Counted from the first letter of the stretch, positions 24,250 through 38,344 are shown. The stretch: DNA of 64,000 nucleotides from Cynocephalus volans (GCF_027409185.1 NC_084465.1:34761864-34825863), one strand, 5' to 3'. The notes: generated by a model not told the origin, from the letters alone. Translations and numbers: made by a program.

Positions 24250-25859
24250 AACCAGTTAGAGTCAAGATTCTAGATTCTAGTTTGAAATCTGATTTGATTA
24301 AAATTTTTGTAATGTTAAACAACTCCTTTAACTTCTCTTGGTTCTATATTTCTTATTTACTAGGAAGGGGGGGACATATATATTTCTCAAGCACCTTCCT
24401 TTAAAATTTTATTACTCTAGGTCAGCTGACCCTTAAAGGTTTAAGAATTTAATAAAAGGCACTTAACCGCCCTCTAGAAATAGAAGAGGATCTCTGTTTG
24501 GAGACATGGGAATTATTTACACTCTTTTTCTCAGTTTTAATGGCAGCCGTAGACTCCCCTCAATGTGGACATGTTTATATCTCTCAGAGGAATGTGTGGC
24601 ACCAAGAGCATTCGGATGGCTGGTTGTTTCAGCAGTCTTCTGCTTAAAATAGGCATACAGCCTAATTTCACCAAAATTGGTAGAGGCTATAAGTGGGTTT
24701 CTTTGCTCTTCTCCATGATTCCAGAAGCTGCCTTGTTACCAGCCCTGGGTCATCTGATGGATGACTGGACATTTTTCTGGGTGTTTTGTGTACTCTTTTG
24801 GGCTTGCTGTCTTACATACTGCCTAGTGACTTGCTCACCAAGAATTTTCCTAGCCTAACCCAGGACACCTATGTTTCTTTTGGTCTTAACTTTAGTTCTA
24901 CCCAAATGAGACTGCATGTCTCGTCGTCACTCTGGTCATGCAACAATTGACCCCAGACAGGCGGTGATGGACACAGGACTCCAGTTTTCTTTTTTCCTGC
25001 AAGGAAATTTAAGGAGGACTCCAGTTATTAGGTTTTCTCTAAGATTTTGCTTGTATATCAGATAATTTATATTTGCATGTGAAGTTTTATTTGTCACAAA
25101 AAGTGCACAAGCATAATTATTGAAATGTGAACATTCAGGAAGTATAAAACATCAAAATTTTATGTTGAGAATATGATCCAGTGATCTTTATTTTTAAGTG
25201 TGAAACATCTTAATTCTAAGAGAGAAGATCCTTTGGGGAGGATGGTCTCCTACAGTTTCTTTAATATTTCATGAATTACTAGTTTTTTTTTTTTTTTTAA
25301 ATATGGTTTTCCAAAGACCCGCTACTATGTACTCATTTCAAGATAAGTCACCCAGTTAAAATACAAAGCAATCCTTTTGGAAAAAATTTTGGACACTTTG
25401 GATTACTTGTGTGAGAGAGAAAAATGTTCTTTCTATTCTGGAGGTCAGACTGGACACGATTACTCTAATGTTTACGTAAATGCTACTAGTGCAGTACAGA
25501 AGTGGGAAAGAACTGTTTTTTAATTTTTAAATCAGGGAGGGCAAGAAAGCATGAATAAGGATCATAGGGCACCATGTTAATGACAAATCACAGGAGGTGG
25601 TTCCACAAAGGTTGTGAAAACTAGTTTCTCATTGCAGGAATTGGGTTGGGCCACCCCTTCACCCTCCTTCTCAAACACAAATATTTTCATATAATAAAAG
25701 CCTGTTTCCCTATGGTTATAACCCAGCCTCCATTCCTCCGACACCACCATTTTAAAGGGGTTTACTGCGGGGACTTCTCCAAAGGCTCCAGATTTTCTCT
25801 CTTTCTGGACCTTGTCTTGTAGAGGTGAGACGTCCCTTTGGGGGTTCACGCCGGGTGAG
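24250..25859. other. Upstream flank of the TSPAN12 promoter
   Basis: Apparently single-copy DNA with a poly-T near 25284. A 97-codon ORF at 24565-24858 has no recognisable domain and no exon context. Distal promoter elements may be here, but none can be identified by eye. Confidence 0.45.
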
Positions 25860-26144
25860 GGGGACAAGAAACACCCACTAGGACCCACCCCCGGCAGTCA
25901 GCGGCTCGAGCATGCGCTGAGAGTTTGTGCAGCTGGCTCTGGCTGCCGCGGCTGCCTCGTCCGGACTTGGCGAGGACTTGGGAGGGACAGCGGCGCTGGG
26001 AGGTGGCTTAGCAGAGACTTTCCAGCAACTGCTGCCCAGGACTACTTTTTTTTTTTTTTTTTTTTTTTCTCTCTTTTTCCCAGGAGGCGGCGACGGCGGC
26101 GGCGCGGGGAGAGGAAGAGAAGGAAGCGTCTGCAGCTTGAGCCA

Positions 26145-26185
26145 ATGCAGCCGTTCGGCTCTCCGGGAGGAGCGTCCCTGCCCCG

Positions 26186-26189
<4 letters not shown>
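26145..26189 (+). promoter_or_regulatory. upstream ORF 1 in TSPAN12 exon 1 (14 codons)
   Basis: ATG at 26145, stop TGA at 26187-26189, peptide MQPFGSPGGASLPR. The context is weak (C at -3). Its stop overlaps the start of the next upstream ORF in an ATGA arrangement. It is included as a possible translational control element; no peptide function is implied. Confidence 0.5.
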
Positions 26190-27303
<1,114 letters not shown>

Positions 27304-27309
27304 TAAACA

Positions 27310-28600
27310 GTTCCACTGCACCAACAGGTGGGGACGGCTGGCCTCATGTTCTGCAACTACCAGATAATGCGCCAAAGGGCATGGCTAAGCATTAATTGAT
27401 AACACAGGATCACACCCTCTATTTTTCAGAGAAGAAAAATGTGACCTTCTTAAAAAGCCTTTGATCTAGCTCGAGTCCATTTGTAATTAGAAAAGAAAAG
27501 AAATCCACCCCTGGATACTAGTGGCAGTAAAATTAGACTCGAAACTCATCTAGGGATATAAATAAATGCACGTGCTTGTACTCGTAGATAAGAAAATTGA
27601 CCTACTACTTAGAGAACCGCTTGTTTGCAGGTATTTTGGATAATTGTACGAGCTGTAAATTGTTTCTTTATGTCACCCTAACCTACAAAATTTGATTGGG
27701 ACAAGCAGTCTTAATATGGTTTTGTAGGAATTCATACCTAGATATTCTATGAAAAGATTTTTCTAGGGGATTCCATACAGTCTGAAAAGGTGGTTTTCAT
27801 GTAACTTTTTCTAAGTTGGCAAAGTTTAAGGAATTTTGTATATGCTTTTGGAAAATCTCATAACCATTTAAAGAAATAAAATACATAAAATTTAACAAGC
27901 TCATGGAAATCTTGATGCCCTGTGAGTTAGTGACTTTTTATGCCTTATGCTTAGGCATTAATTTTCATAAGGTGTTACTGAAATTACATTATTATTTTTA
28001 AAACTTAGGAAAATATGAAAATTAAATGTTGAATGTTGCTTTAGGGGGCTTTCATGCTTAAGTAGATAATATGTGTGTGTGTATATATATATATATTTTT
28101 TTATTTTTTTTTACCATTTTTGTGTTCTGTTAATTTAAATTCAAAATTTTCTGTTAGAAATTTTAATGTGCAATTTATGTATTTGGCTGACTGGCTAGCA
28201 TTGACCAGCCTTTTAAAAATAGTGCTGTTACCCGTGGTCTCTAGAGGATGACATTTTGGTTGAACTGCTTCTTATGGATGACAACATTTTAAGGGACAAA
28301 TTAAGCCTTGCTTCAATGAGTAATCTGAAAAATATCTAAATGTCAGCATTTTTTTTTTCAACATGAAAATTAAAACACTGAGTAGTTAAGTTCACCATTT
28401 GGAAATGTAAAATTATTAATTGATCTTATTGTAGTTTTTAATTCTTAAAAGGTACATTTTTAAGTGGATCATTAAATTTCTTGCTTAGCTACAAGGTATT
28501 AAGATTTTGAACTCTTGTTTCTTTAAAACATAATTATTATTCCTATTTACTAGTTTTTCACTTTTCTGCGCTATGCTTTTTAATTATAAAATCATCACGT
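27310..28600 (+). other. TSPAN12 intron 2, first part: AT-rich, nothing bounded
   Basis: Intron sequence downstream of the CpG island with a short TG/TA microsatellite at about 28073-28096. No repeat family recognised. Confidence 0.5.
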
Positions 28601-28604
28601 TCTA

Positions 28605-28750
28605 GCACTAGTAGGAGCTTTAAAGATGGCCTGGTTGAACTTCCTTCTTTTGTGAATGAGGAAATTAAGTGCAGGTTAAGTGACTTGCCAAAGGTCAAAT
28701 AGTCCAATGGTGGCAGTGCCAGGAACAGGACTTGGCTTTCTTGTCCTTAG
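28605..28750 (-). repeat. MIR SINE fragment
   Basis: Antisense MIR: 'gaatgaggaaattaagtgca', 'ttaagtgacttgccaaaggt', 'ggcagtgccaggaacaggac'. Confidence 0.75.
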
Positions 28751-28969
28751 ACAGTGCCGTTAACACGTAGCCTTATTGAGTTTTGTACCTTGGAATTCCT
28801 AAGGTTTTTTTGGTATTGTTCAAAAAAGAGTAAAGCTTTGGAAAATTTGTTAATAATCTGTATTGTGTTGGTGAGAAAAACTGCAAATCGTTTAACAAAA
28901 CTGTTGCTCTTCTGAAAAATGAAATTTGTTTCAAAACACCTATTCCTTAAAATCCTCCAGGACTTTTTG

Positions 28970-30260
28970 TGTCCCCAGAGAATGTAAAATGTGACTTCTT
29001 CGTTGTTATCCTGTACTTCAACTTTCTAACTCTGTGTGTGTGTGTTCTGATTTATTGATTTATTTGGGTTACTTCCACCTTTTGTTAACCCTTCTGTCTA
29101 ATATCACCTCCATTCCAACAAAGTAATCACCACCTACTATGCGTCCCTCTCTATTTTAATTTGTTTCATACAAAGATAGATTCACTCATACCTGTCCACA
29201 TACACCCACTTCTATACATATATATTCTTGATTTTTTTTAAACGTATTTTCTCATTTGGGTTAGGGTCATAGGAGTGGGATTGCTATGTCAAAAGGTATG
29301 TGATGACATCAATGATACAAAAAAATAGATAACAAATAATTTTTGTTATATTTGCCAGGCACATTTAGCGTCTCAGTTTCCTACTCTGTAAAATAGGAAC
29401 AATTGTTCCTATTTTTTAGAGTTGCTGTGAGGATTAGAATGAACATATTTAAAACGGTTAGAACAGTGTCACATAATCAGTGTTGTCTATGTGGTAGTGG
29501 TCGTACTTGCAGTTGTTATAATTACAGCTACTACAGTAATGATAATGCTCTCAAGGAGATGACCAGGAGGTATATTGCTACTATCTTTGTGGGAGTGATG
29601 GTAGTAATTGTTACTGTTATCATTAGCACAGCTACCTCCTACTGCTGTCACTAGTACAATTCCTTTGACCCAGTGATCTTGTCCTTGGAGTCTTATCTCC
29701 TAGAAATAACAGTACCAATGTACTCCATTATGTAACAAAAGTACCGGCCTTCTGAAAAATGATTTGTTGCCATCTTGTTGGTGTTACAAAACATTAAAAT
29801 TTTTGCCAGTCTGAGAGTGTTATTTCATTGTTACTTTATTTTGTACCTCCCCCACTACCAGTGAACATGAACATCATTTGCATATATATTTTTTCATGTA
29901 TAACATTTTATTTCATAGTTCATATTCATTAGCTATTTCATATCATCATTTAGGTTTTCCCTGCTATTTGTTTGTTGATTCCATTTATGTTATCTTTTGC
30001 TATACAATAGTTAAATATATTTTTAAATATTCTTTTTAATATAATTTTTCTATAGAATTTTGTATGTTCTTTTATTTTTTTTACACTTGCATTTCTTGTT
30101 TTGGTTAAGGTTTCTTTTTCTATATGTACTTTAAGATTATTTTATCTAAATAATAATATCTGTTGAGATTTTTATTAGAATTGTATGAAATGTATACGCT
30201 AACTTTGGGAAAACTGGCATTATTCTTTCAATGTTAAAGCAATGTTTGCAGATCCTGTAT
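28970..30260 (-). mobile_element. Old L1 block, interrupted by a MIR
   Basis: Antisense old-L1 phrases at 29220-29310 ('taggagtgggattgctatgt', 'caaaaggtatgtgatgacat') resume at about 29780 ('aaatttttgccagtctgaga', 'aacatcatttgcatatatat'). A plus-strand MIR lies between them (about 29360-29500, 'gtctcagtttcctactctgt'). Part of 29640-29740 may be a separate sense-oriented L1 piece. Boundaries are approximate. Confidence 0.55.
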
Positions 30261-30289
30261 TTCATTACCAAATCAGAAGCAGTCTTTAG

Positions 30290-30500
30290 CCTTATGCTGG
30301 ACACATTTTTAGGCATCCTTACATTACTCTCTCATCTAATTCTCATAACAGCCCTGTAAAATAGTTTTCTTTCCTATTCCTTTTTTTTTTTTTTTTTTAA
30401 AGACAAGGAAACTGGTACTCAGATAAGTTCAGTAACTTGCTGGGAGGTAGCAAAAAAAGAATTCAAAGTCCAGTTTTGTTTCTTATCCAAGTGCAGTAGA
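30290..30500 (-). repeat. MIR SINE split by a poly-T run
   Basis: Antisense MIR: 'cttacattactctctcatct', 'aaagacaaggaaactggtac', 'cagtaacttgctgggaggta'. A T run of about 19 lies in the middle (around 30380-30398). Confidence 0.6.
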
Positions 30501-30607
30501 AGTCGTCCTGTTGGAAACAGTGGTGAATTTATTTGCAGTGGAGAAGTCAGGTAAACACCCTCAGTAGGAAGGGATTAGCTGTGCACCTGCTCATTCCATG
30601 TCCTCTA

Positions 30608-30775
30608 GAGCAGTTCTTCTCAAACATCACTGTGCATGCAAAATCACCTGGGCATCTTGTTAAAATGCACATTCAGGTTCAGTATGTCATGGGTTGGGCC
30701 TGAGAGTTGATTTCCTGACAAGCTCCTCTGTAATGCTGATGCTGCTGGTCTGAGTGACACACCCTGATGGGCAGG
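30608..30775 (+). mobile_element. MER5A-type hAT element
   Basis: 'agcagttcttctcaaacatc' start, 'aaaatcacctgggcatcttg' and 'taatgctgatgctgctggtc' interior, as in MER5A. Confidence 0.8.
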
Positions 30776-33105
30776 TCTTTAATACTGGCTTTTGGTTCTC
30801 ATTGAAGCCAGTGTGGCATATGAACCCCACTTCTTAAACCATACTTCCCATCATGACTGTGGGGAGGGAGAGTGTTCTTGCCTCTAGTTTGCAAGATTGA
30901 GTAGCCTGACCTCATTCCCTGTGTGGTCAAAAGCTGTAGCCTTTTACTCTTCACTTGCTATTTTAAATCGACTTTTTCCTACCTCTTTTTCCTATATTGG
31001 TATCCTCTCCCCTTCTCTATCCCACTAAGATTTTAGGGAAGAAAAAAAATAAATCTTAATTGGGAAAACACTGAGAACCCATACAATTTTGTTTTGCCAT
31101 TATGGGAGCTGAAAATGGAAATGTTTTTTTTTCTTTTTTTCTTTTTTTTCTCTAGTCAAAGTTACATTCTGAATATTAAATTTTTAAGTGTGAGGCACAT
31201 ATGTGTTTAAGAGCAAACAATCCATGGCGCATTGAAGGTTACACATGCTCTGCATTCCCTTCATGGCTGTGGATCGTGACTTGCTGTCTCTTGAGTGTCT
31301 CTTCCACATTATGAAAAAGCATGACCCTGACCAGAGGTGCTGGGGTCGGCAGACAGGTTTGTCATGAGTGCTGTGTGTTTGTGAGGGGAAGGGACGTATA
31401 GGAGATGCTGCAAGTAGGGCAGCTGCCCGAGAGCTCTCTTGAGACCGTGATTCACATTTTGTTCACAATGGAGCAAGGACATGAGTTATCTTTACTTCAA
31501 AATTATTGCACTTTTATGACTTAAATGGCCTATTATTTAAGGAATTGAAAGCTTTCCTCCATTTCAAAGACAACTTCTGTAGCTTTATGATATGATCATT
31601 TGCCATTCTTAGATGGTACTTTGCTGCTATTACAAATATGGATAAATGTGGTTCTCTTTGAAAACTCCTGAAATTAGCAAACACTTAACATTCGTCAAAT
31701 ATGTGTTTGTTTATAATTTTCTAAAAGTATAACACCCCATCTGTAGTTTTTAACGTCCATTCCTCACCATCATATGAGCCATCGTTTTTCATGTATCATT
31801 ACTAAGGATAGTAGCAAGAGGGAGCAACTATCCTGATTAAATATGAAAAGAAACTTATAAAAGAAAGCCTACAAAAGTGGACAGGAAATCTAGCTCATGC
31901 TTTTGGGATAGATGCGAGGTAGATGAAACAATAGGAGACTCAATCCTCTGTTTCTTTTTCTCTAGCCATCTGTAGTGAACCTGAGGTGTGTGACCCAGGC
32001 AGACCCTAAAGAGTTAGATTCATGGCGAGTAGAAGCTTGCATGCACAGGACATTTAGGTGGGCATATTAAAATACTACATTTTAAATTGATGTCCCCAAC
32101 TTCATATTATGAATGGCATTCAAATAGTCTTTAACTTTTTCTAAGGAATAGTGGACAGCCCTCCAACAAATATTTATGCTCTTTCAAAGTCAACTTTAAT
32201 CATGAAAGATTTCTTTAGTCTCAGGGCAAAGCTGCTGTACTCATTTAAGCATTATGCCTCAGCTGAGCAAAGAGGAGCCATTGCATGCTCTTAAGAATGC
32301 TTTCTGAGGAGAAGTGCATGGAATTTTCTTTGAGACACATCCTGCTGCAGACTGGAGCAATAGGCCCCTCACGCATTGACTCCATTCAGGAAATACTCCC
32401 GAGCTAGGATGTTGGGGAGGTGAAGTTCACTGCAGTTTGGACTGCACAGAAACTGCCATGTAGAATGAGGTCTTTCACCATTATTTTTAACTGCAGTTTC
32501 TATAGGCTGAAAATATAATTTATCACGGAAACCAGGACAATTTTGAGGGGAATGAAGGGGATCTCTCTATTGAGGATTATGTCATGACAGCAGAGGCTTA
32601 AAGTGGGTCTCTCCCGGTCAGAGCAGGATGCATGGTCATCCTATCCACAAGAAAAGAGCATCTATGAAAACTGTCAATCAGAATGGCTCTAGGGTGCTAT
32701 TGATTTATTCAGCTCTAATTAATAGGTATTCATGCTTAAGTGATACCCACAAGTAATCTCCAGACCTTATTTTAGCCATCATTACATTTCCTGTTCTTTC
32801 ACAGCATTAGCAAATAGTGATACCTGTCTGCTGTCTTCTTCTGCCCATCCCCTGGTAGAAGGGAAGCTGGGAGGGTGCGAACTGACAAAAGCACAGAGGG
32901 GAGCAGACATGGGAACAGGAAACAGACACGTGAGAAGACAGTACTCACGTTGTGCTGTCAGCCTCCAAATAGTCAAGAATTGATCTTACCATTGCATCCC
33001 AATAAGTAACAACTTAAATCCTTTTTTTTTTTTTTTAAGAAGGAAAGCACCTACTCCAATTTCCCCCATTTTTCAAGATGAGCAAACAGAGTTTCTGAAA
33101 GTTTG
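30776..33105 (+). other. TSPAN12 intron 2, central part without bounded features
   Basis: Mostly unrecognised single-copy-like sequence, with T-rich runs around 31125-31150 and a diverged antisense MIR-like patch just before the SINE (about 33030-33105). Confidence 0.45.
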
Positions 33106-33116
33106 AATTATTTGTC

Positions 33117-33223
33117 CATTGGACTGGCAAGTTGGCTCTGTTGGTTAGAGGGTGGTGTTTATAACACCAAGGTCAAGTACTGGCCAGCCACCAAAAAAAG
33201 AAAAAAGAAAAAAAAAATTAATA
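33117..33223 (+). mobile_element. tRNA-Ile-derived SINE (CYN-like, colugo type)
   Basis: The body closely follows tRNA-Ile: 'ctgttggttagagggtggtg' carries the D-arm and anticodon stem, then 'ataacaccaaggtcaag' and an acceptor-like 'tactggcca'. The B-box half (GGTTCGATCC equivalent) is deleted, so this copy has lost part of its internal promoter. The tail is A-rich with G interruptions (33192-33217). Target-site duplications of 11 bp with one mismatch flank it (33106-33116 and 33224-33234). SINEs with this head are described in colugos as CYN SINEs; assignment here is from memory of that family. Confidence 0.8.
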
Positions 33224-33234
33224 AATTAATTGTC

Positions 33235-34475
33235 TGAGTTCTCTTTGTAGAGACAAAACAGTAACTAAGATCTAGATCTCTTGTGTTGTGCTCTTTACTA
33301 ACAGATTTGGCATAAAAAGAAAAATTTAGGTGGGTGATTTTAGATATTTGTCATCATTGAAATTATTTGTGTCATTGTCACCTTATGTGAAACTATATTG
33401 TATAGCAGAGAGTGAAGGATTTAAAAGCCTATTTTTTGACTATGACCTTACTGTTTTGTGGAAACTATAGGTACATGTTTCATAATAAATTTAGGGAATG
33501 TGCATATACATACAATTCTGATTTAGAAAACAACTTGATTCAAGACTTGTTTTTACATAATAAGATTCAAGCAAAACCGGACCATGTCCCCAACACAGCA
33601 AATTTCATATTTCTAAATATTTGTTAAGAGCTAGCATTTTCCAAGCATTTTCCAAGACAGAATGTGGCAGATGTCTTCCTAAGTAGTATGTTAAATGTTT
33701 TTGTAATGTAATACTTGTGTTTACTTTCTAAATATTTCCTTGAACTTCAAATAATATGTTGCAATACTGGAGAAAATGTAAGGAGCTATAAGCCTAGTTA
33801 CATATAACTACAGTGTACCTAACAATTTAGTCATCATGAGTGACAGTTGAAGAATTATTTTCATAACTAAATTGGAAAATTAGCAGAAAATATCATTAGT
33901 AAGGAGTGCAGAATTGCTCACATAAGTCACACTTTTAGATTTAACATCAGGAGTAGTTATTGAGGTGACTTAGTCTCAGTTTAGTTTCTTGCTATTGGCA
34001 TGCACTATATTTGTTGTTACTGTTATCATTTGCTCAGTCCCAGTGAGTAAAATCACTTTTTGAGGATGAAACCCTTCTCAGACAATTAATGAAGCTGGAA
34101 TTAATGCCTTAAGAAAAAGCTATTATTCTCAGTTGCTTGCTTACTATAGGATAGGCTTTGCATTGATATTTTTAATTTTGACTATTGTTTTGTGCATAGC
34201 CACAGTGCTTGGGTACACTCCTGTGTGTGTTTGGTGGGAACAGTGGGACGGGGTACAATGCAAAGTTTGGAGTTTAAAGGACTTTGGAGAACACCTAAGC
34301 CAGCTTCTAACCTGATATATAAATCTTTGACATTGTCATTCAGAAAACATTTCTCTACTGGAAAGCTTCCAGTGATAGAAAGCTTAGTTCTTTTTAAGGC
34401 ATTTCCTAATTTGGTTAAAGATCTCTTATAGTTAGCTTATCAAGCAAGTTGAAACCAACTTTCTTTAATTTAATT
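33235..34475 (+). other. TSPAN12 intron 2, no bounded feature
   Basis: AT-rich, no recognised repeat or conserved coding frame. Confidence 0.45.
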
Positions 34476-34479
34476 ATTT

Positions 34480-35440
34480 GTCATTCACTCACCTAACATG
34501 TGTTAGGCCCCCCCTACTGAGCCCAGTGCTGTGCAATGTGATGGGGAGCTAAACAGTGGACTGTGTCTTCTGCAGGGGTGAAATGGATGGGTAAAAATAG
34601 GAAACAGTAGCGTAACTGCTCTGTGAGGTCTGTACACAGAGCATTGAGAGGTAGGAGGTCTGCAGGTAAGGAGGGAGTTGGGAGAAAATCTTTATAGTCT
34701 AGCTGATGTTTGAGCTGGCCTTGAAGGAGAAGTAAGGTTGCTTAACTCATGAGGATGAAGGCTGGGGGGGGGATGGCATTCCGGGTAGCAGGAACCACAC
34801 CCTCAAACACACAGAGGCATTGGAGATCTGCATGGTGCATTTTGGAGATGTGCAAGCAGTTTTGTTGTGGTCTGAGTGTGGGAGGGAGCTGGAAGGAAAC
34901 AGGGTCAAGAGATAGGTTAAAGGGTGACTGAAGAGGGTCCTTTGTGCTCTGCTAAAGAGTTTAAACTTTATTCTTTAGGAGGGAGTTGGGGGAAGAGGAA
35001 AGGAGAGTTGGAGAGGAGCCATAAAGGGCACATGTAAGCTGAAGAACTTGATCTGTGTTCCATAAAGGTAACCAAAGGGTGACTTAGAGCTGGAGCTTTC
35101 TGTTATATGGTGATTGTAATCGCCTGGCAAAAGATGATGAGGGCCTGAAGTTGCCAGAAGCAGCAGGAAAGTGGGAGGAATTCAGCAGACACTTTGCAGG
35201 AACAATCTGAAGGACTTGAAACTAATTAGACATGGGGCTGAGGAAGAAGGGGAGGTTCAGGCTGCCTGCCAAGTTGCCAGTTTGTGTGATTGAAAAGTTG
35301 ATTATACCATTTACTGAGACAGGAAAAACAGTGGGAAGGCATGCTTCCAGAGGAATGAAGATAAGTTCAGTTTTAGAGATGTGGAAGTTGAGAGTGGCCG
35401 TGGTGGTCCAGAAGGTAGCTACATCATAGAATTTTCTCCC
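34480..35440 (-). repeat. L2 LINE fragment (long)
   Basis: Antisense L2 text over nearly 1 kb: 'gtgttaggccccccctactg', 'tttgagctggccttgaagga', 'gatgatgagggcctgaagtt', 'ataagttcagttttagagat'. No open frame. Confidence 0.75.
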
Positions 35441-35649
35441 TTGTCCATTTGCAAGACCTTCACATAACTGAAGATTCCACTTCTGAACTGATTAGGAGTA
35501 GTCTGGTCTCCTCAACTGACAGAGGAAGATTAGGAGAAAGCCCTTGAGTCAAAAGTGACTTGCAATAATAGTAGATAATATCTGTAAGAGTCTTACTCTG
35601 TTGTCGTGGTGTTTTTTTGTTTTTGTTTTTTTTGTCTCATATATCCTTC

Positions 35650-35785
35650 ATGAAGTAGGACTTATTTTTATAACATTTTATTTGTGAGGAAACTGAGGCT
35701 TAGGAAAGATTAAATGGCATGCCCCAAATCATATACTGTGGCTAAAAGAGAGTGGAGCTGGAATTCTCACCCTGAATTCAAAATT
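35650..35785 (-). repeat. MIR SINE fragment
   Basis: 'gtgaggaaactgaggcttag', 'taaatggcatgccccaaatc'. Confidence 0.75.
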
Positions 35786-36265
35786 CAGTGGCTTCCCATT
35801 GTCATTATGGTCAATACACCTTAAAATGTCTTCTAAGGCTCTGTGTGATCTGTGTGATTCTCCTCCATATGCCAGCTTCCCTTAAATATATCATGCTGCC
35901 TTCCACCCTGGGGCCTGTGCTCTCCTTTCTGACTGGAATGTTCTTTTCAACCCTTCTTTTCCCAATTAACTTGATAATTATCCTTTAGATCTCAGCTGTC
36001 TTAGAGAAGTCCCTATGACTCTGTGGAATAGGACAGGCACTCCAAGAGGAGTTCTTATAGCAACTTGCACTATTTCTTCCTAGCACTTGTTACAATTTGC
36101 AGTTATATATCTCTGATTAGTTGATTATCATGTGTCTTCTTCACTTAGTTAATTGTGCCATAGAGATAGTGTCTGTTCCTGCTCATCAGAGTATCGCTAG
36201 CACATTGCACGGTACCTGGCAACGAGCATGTGACCAACACATATTTTTTAAGTGGATGAATGACT
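35786..36265 (+). repeat. L2 LINE 3' end
   Basis: Plus-strand L2 tail: 'gtgctctcctttctgactgg', 'ttagagaagtccctatgact', 'cacattgcacggtacctggc' and the terminal 'agtggatgaatgac' motif. Confidence 0.75.
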
Positions 36266-36734
36266 TCATAGCCCAGGCTTTTAATCATCCTACCATACAA
36301 GAAATGTCTTGTAATATACCATTGAAGATAAATATACACTTTTTGTTATAAATGAAAGAACTGTGTATAATGACAACCACTGATAATACATTATACACGA
36401 TGAAGAATCAGATAATTTATTGACACCTTTCTCAGAGCTATGTATGATATTGGAAATCGGCTAAATAGCTTGTAAGAAATTTGAGGATGGAGAAACCAAC
36501 AGCAGTCACTACTTTGAAGAGTGAGAAAGAGAGGACAGTTATTTTTAACTGCAACATAATTCAAGGAATTGAAACGAAATATTATGTTAATAGACTTTTC
36601 TGTCTCTGTGGCACTTACAAGATATTTAAAGACCCACGTATAGTCAAGTGGAGGGAGAACACAGGATCTCAGAAGCAATCAAGCAGTCCATGGTCCTCTG
36701 CTAGCCCTGTGTGTTGTAATGGGTTCTATTATTA

Positions 36735-37250
36735 ATTAGGTATGCTAAGACCAACAGATCGGGAGATGACTGCTATTGAAAAGATAGTTTATTGTACTAA
36801 CAGATCCCATGAGAGGGAGTACATGTCTCACTATGGGCGGCCAAAAGGAAAAGCACTGGAGTCAGTTGCAAGGCAGAGGGAGAGACGGGAACTGTGAGCA
36901 AATGCTTAGATTGTGGTTTCTATGGGAAGGAATAGGCGAGGCAGGGGGTAAGCAGGCTTAGTTAGGATTGGCCAGTTTGAATAATTGGCCCTGTGTGACT
37001 GGGGCAGGTAGCCCTGAGTGTGAGAGGCCAATAAGGGAGATGCTTGGAGGTGTGGACTCTGGATTGGTTGGTTTGTATTTGAAAAGTGCAATCCTGGGAG
37101 GGTGGCTTTTCCTGATCAGAGGGTAAGTGATGAAAAAGCTAAGGTAAGGTAACCTAGGCATATTGTCAGATTCTCCAGCACAAGGTATGTCTGGCATATG
37201 CATGCAGAACAGATGTTAAAGTATCAGGTTTACAGAAGATAGAAACATGG
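36735..37250 (-). mobile_element. Possible LTR remnant (unassigned)
   Basis: GC-richer block in AT-rich intron. It carries an inverse polyadenylation-like signal near its left end ('gatagtttattgtactaaca') and a repeated 'ggattggttggtttg'-style U3-like text. It resembles an antisense solo LTR, but no family was recognised and no target duplication was found. Confidence 0.3.
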
Positions 37251-37689
37251 CTAATACACTGTGGCTGACCCACTTGGTAACTTTTTGTGAGGTTTACAGT
37301 CTGTTTTTCATTCCCAAGAGAACTGAAGATAACAACTGGCCTGGTTCTCCTCTGAACTATATTCCAGGGTTCTTAACCTGTTGTAGGCCATTGATTCCTC
37401 TGGCAGTCATGTAAAACCTTGGACCCATTCTCAGAAGTGTATTTTAATGCACAAAATAAAATGTATTGGTTTACAAAGGAAGTTAGTTATGTTGAAATAC
37501 AGCTCTATTTACACATTAAGAGCCATTGAGCCCCACTGGCCAAAGAATACAGTTCAGACATTTAGACTGAGCCTGGGTGCTACAGACTACTGTCCGCCCT
37601 TGTTTTTTAAATGGAACCCTGCATGCCATGCAGGTTGGTCTCCTGACTCCTGTGAAACAGGTCATGCTTAGTTCTAAACTTGGGAGACA

Positions 37690-37970
37690 GTGACCCAGCC
37701 TAGAGCTCCAAAGCTGTACTGCCTGGATTTCAATCCCAGCTCTACCCAAAGGTCTGTGAGACCTTCAACAGGTTATTTTGCTTTTCTCTGCTTGGTGGCA
37801 AAATTTACATTCTGTAATTATTTTGTTTATATACTTATTGTCCTTGTTGCTGAAGAGGATCCAAAAAAGGCTGGGATCTTCTTTTTCTTATATATTGTGA
37901 GTCTCTGAATCTATCCCAGTGCAAAGCAGCAGGTAAATATTTGTAAATGAATGATGGAAGAGTGAATTCA
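37690..37970 (+). repeat. MIR fragment and L2-like tail
   Basis: 37690-37800 matches a MIR 5' half ('gtactgcctggatttcaatc'). 37905-37965 resembles an L2 3' terminus ending in a 'tttgtaaatgaatg' motif. Confidence 0.5.
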
Positions 37971-38344
37971 CTGGCTGGTACTCCAAGCAGATAGCTGTAC
38001 TTTACTGTTCAAGAGGCCATAGTCTCTGTGTACTCTGCTTACCTCAGGGCCTTGATCCAGAAAGCATGTCTTGGGGCCACAGTACAGACTCATTCCTTTC
38101 TCATGCATTCATTATATCAGCATTTAAAGCTCAAGCCATAGCACATAATGGTAATTGATGTTCATTAAGATGCCAGAAATTATTAAAAATCTTAATCAGG
38201 TTAAGCTGAACTTCACTATACTGTGCTTAAGAACTTAAGGCACATTTTGAAAAGATTTCCATCAAAATAGGAAAGACCTTTAGAATGAGGGGGTTATTAA
38301 CATGCAGCTTTTAGAAAAGCTCTCCAGGAAGAATTATTCTCATC

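Noticed and set aside
24565..24858. 97-codon plus-strand ORF with hydrophobic C-terminal half
   Set aside because: No recognisable family, no exon or promoter context, and of a length expected by chance in 64 kb.
33117..33223. Functional tRNA-Ile gene
   Set aside because: The T-arm is deleted, there are several mismatches, and it has an A-rich tail with target duplications. It is a SINE, not a tRNA gene.
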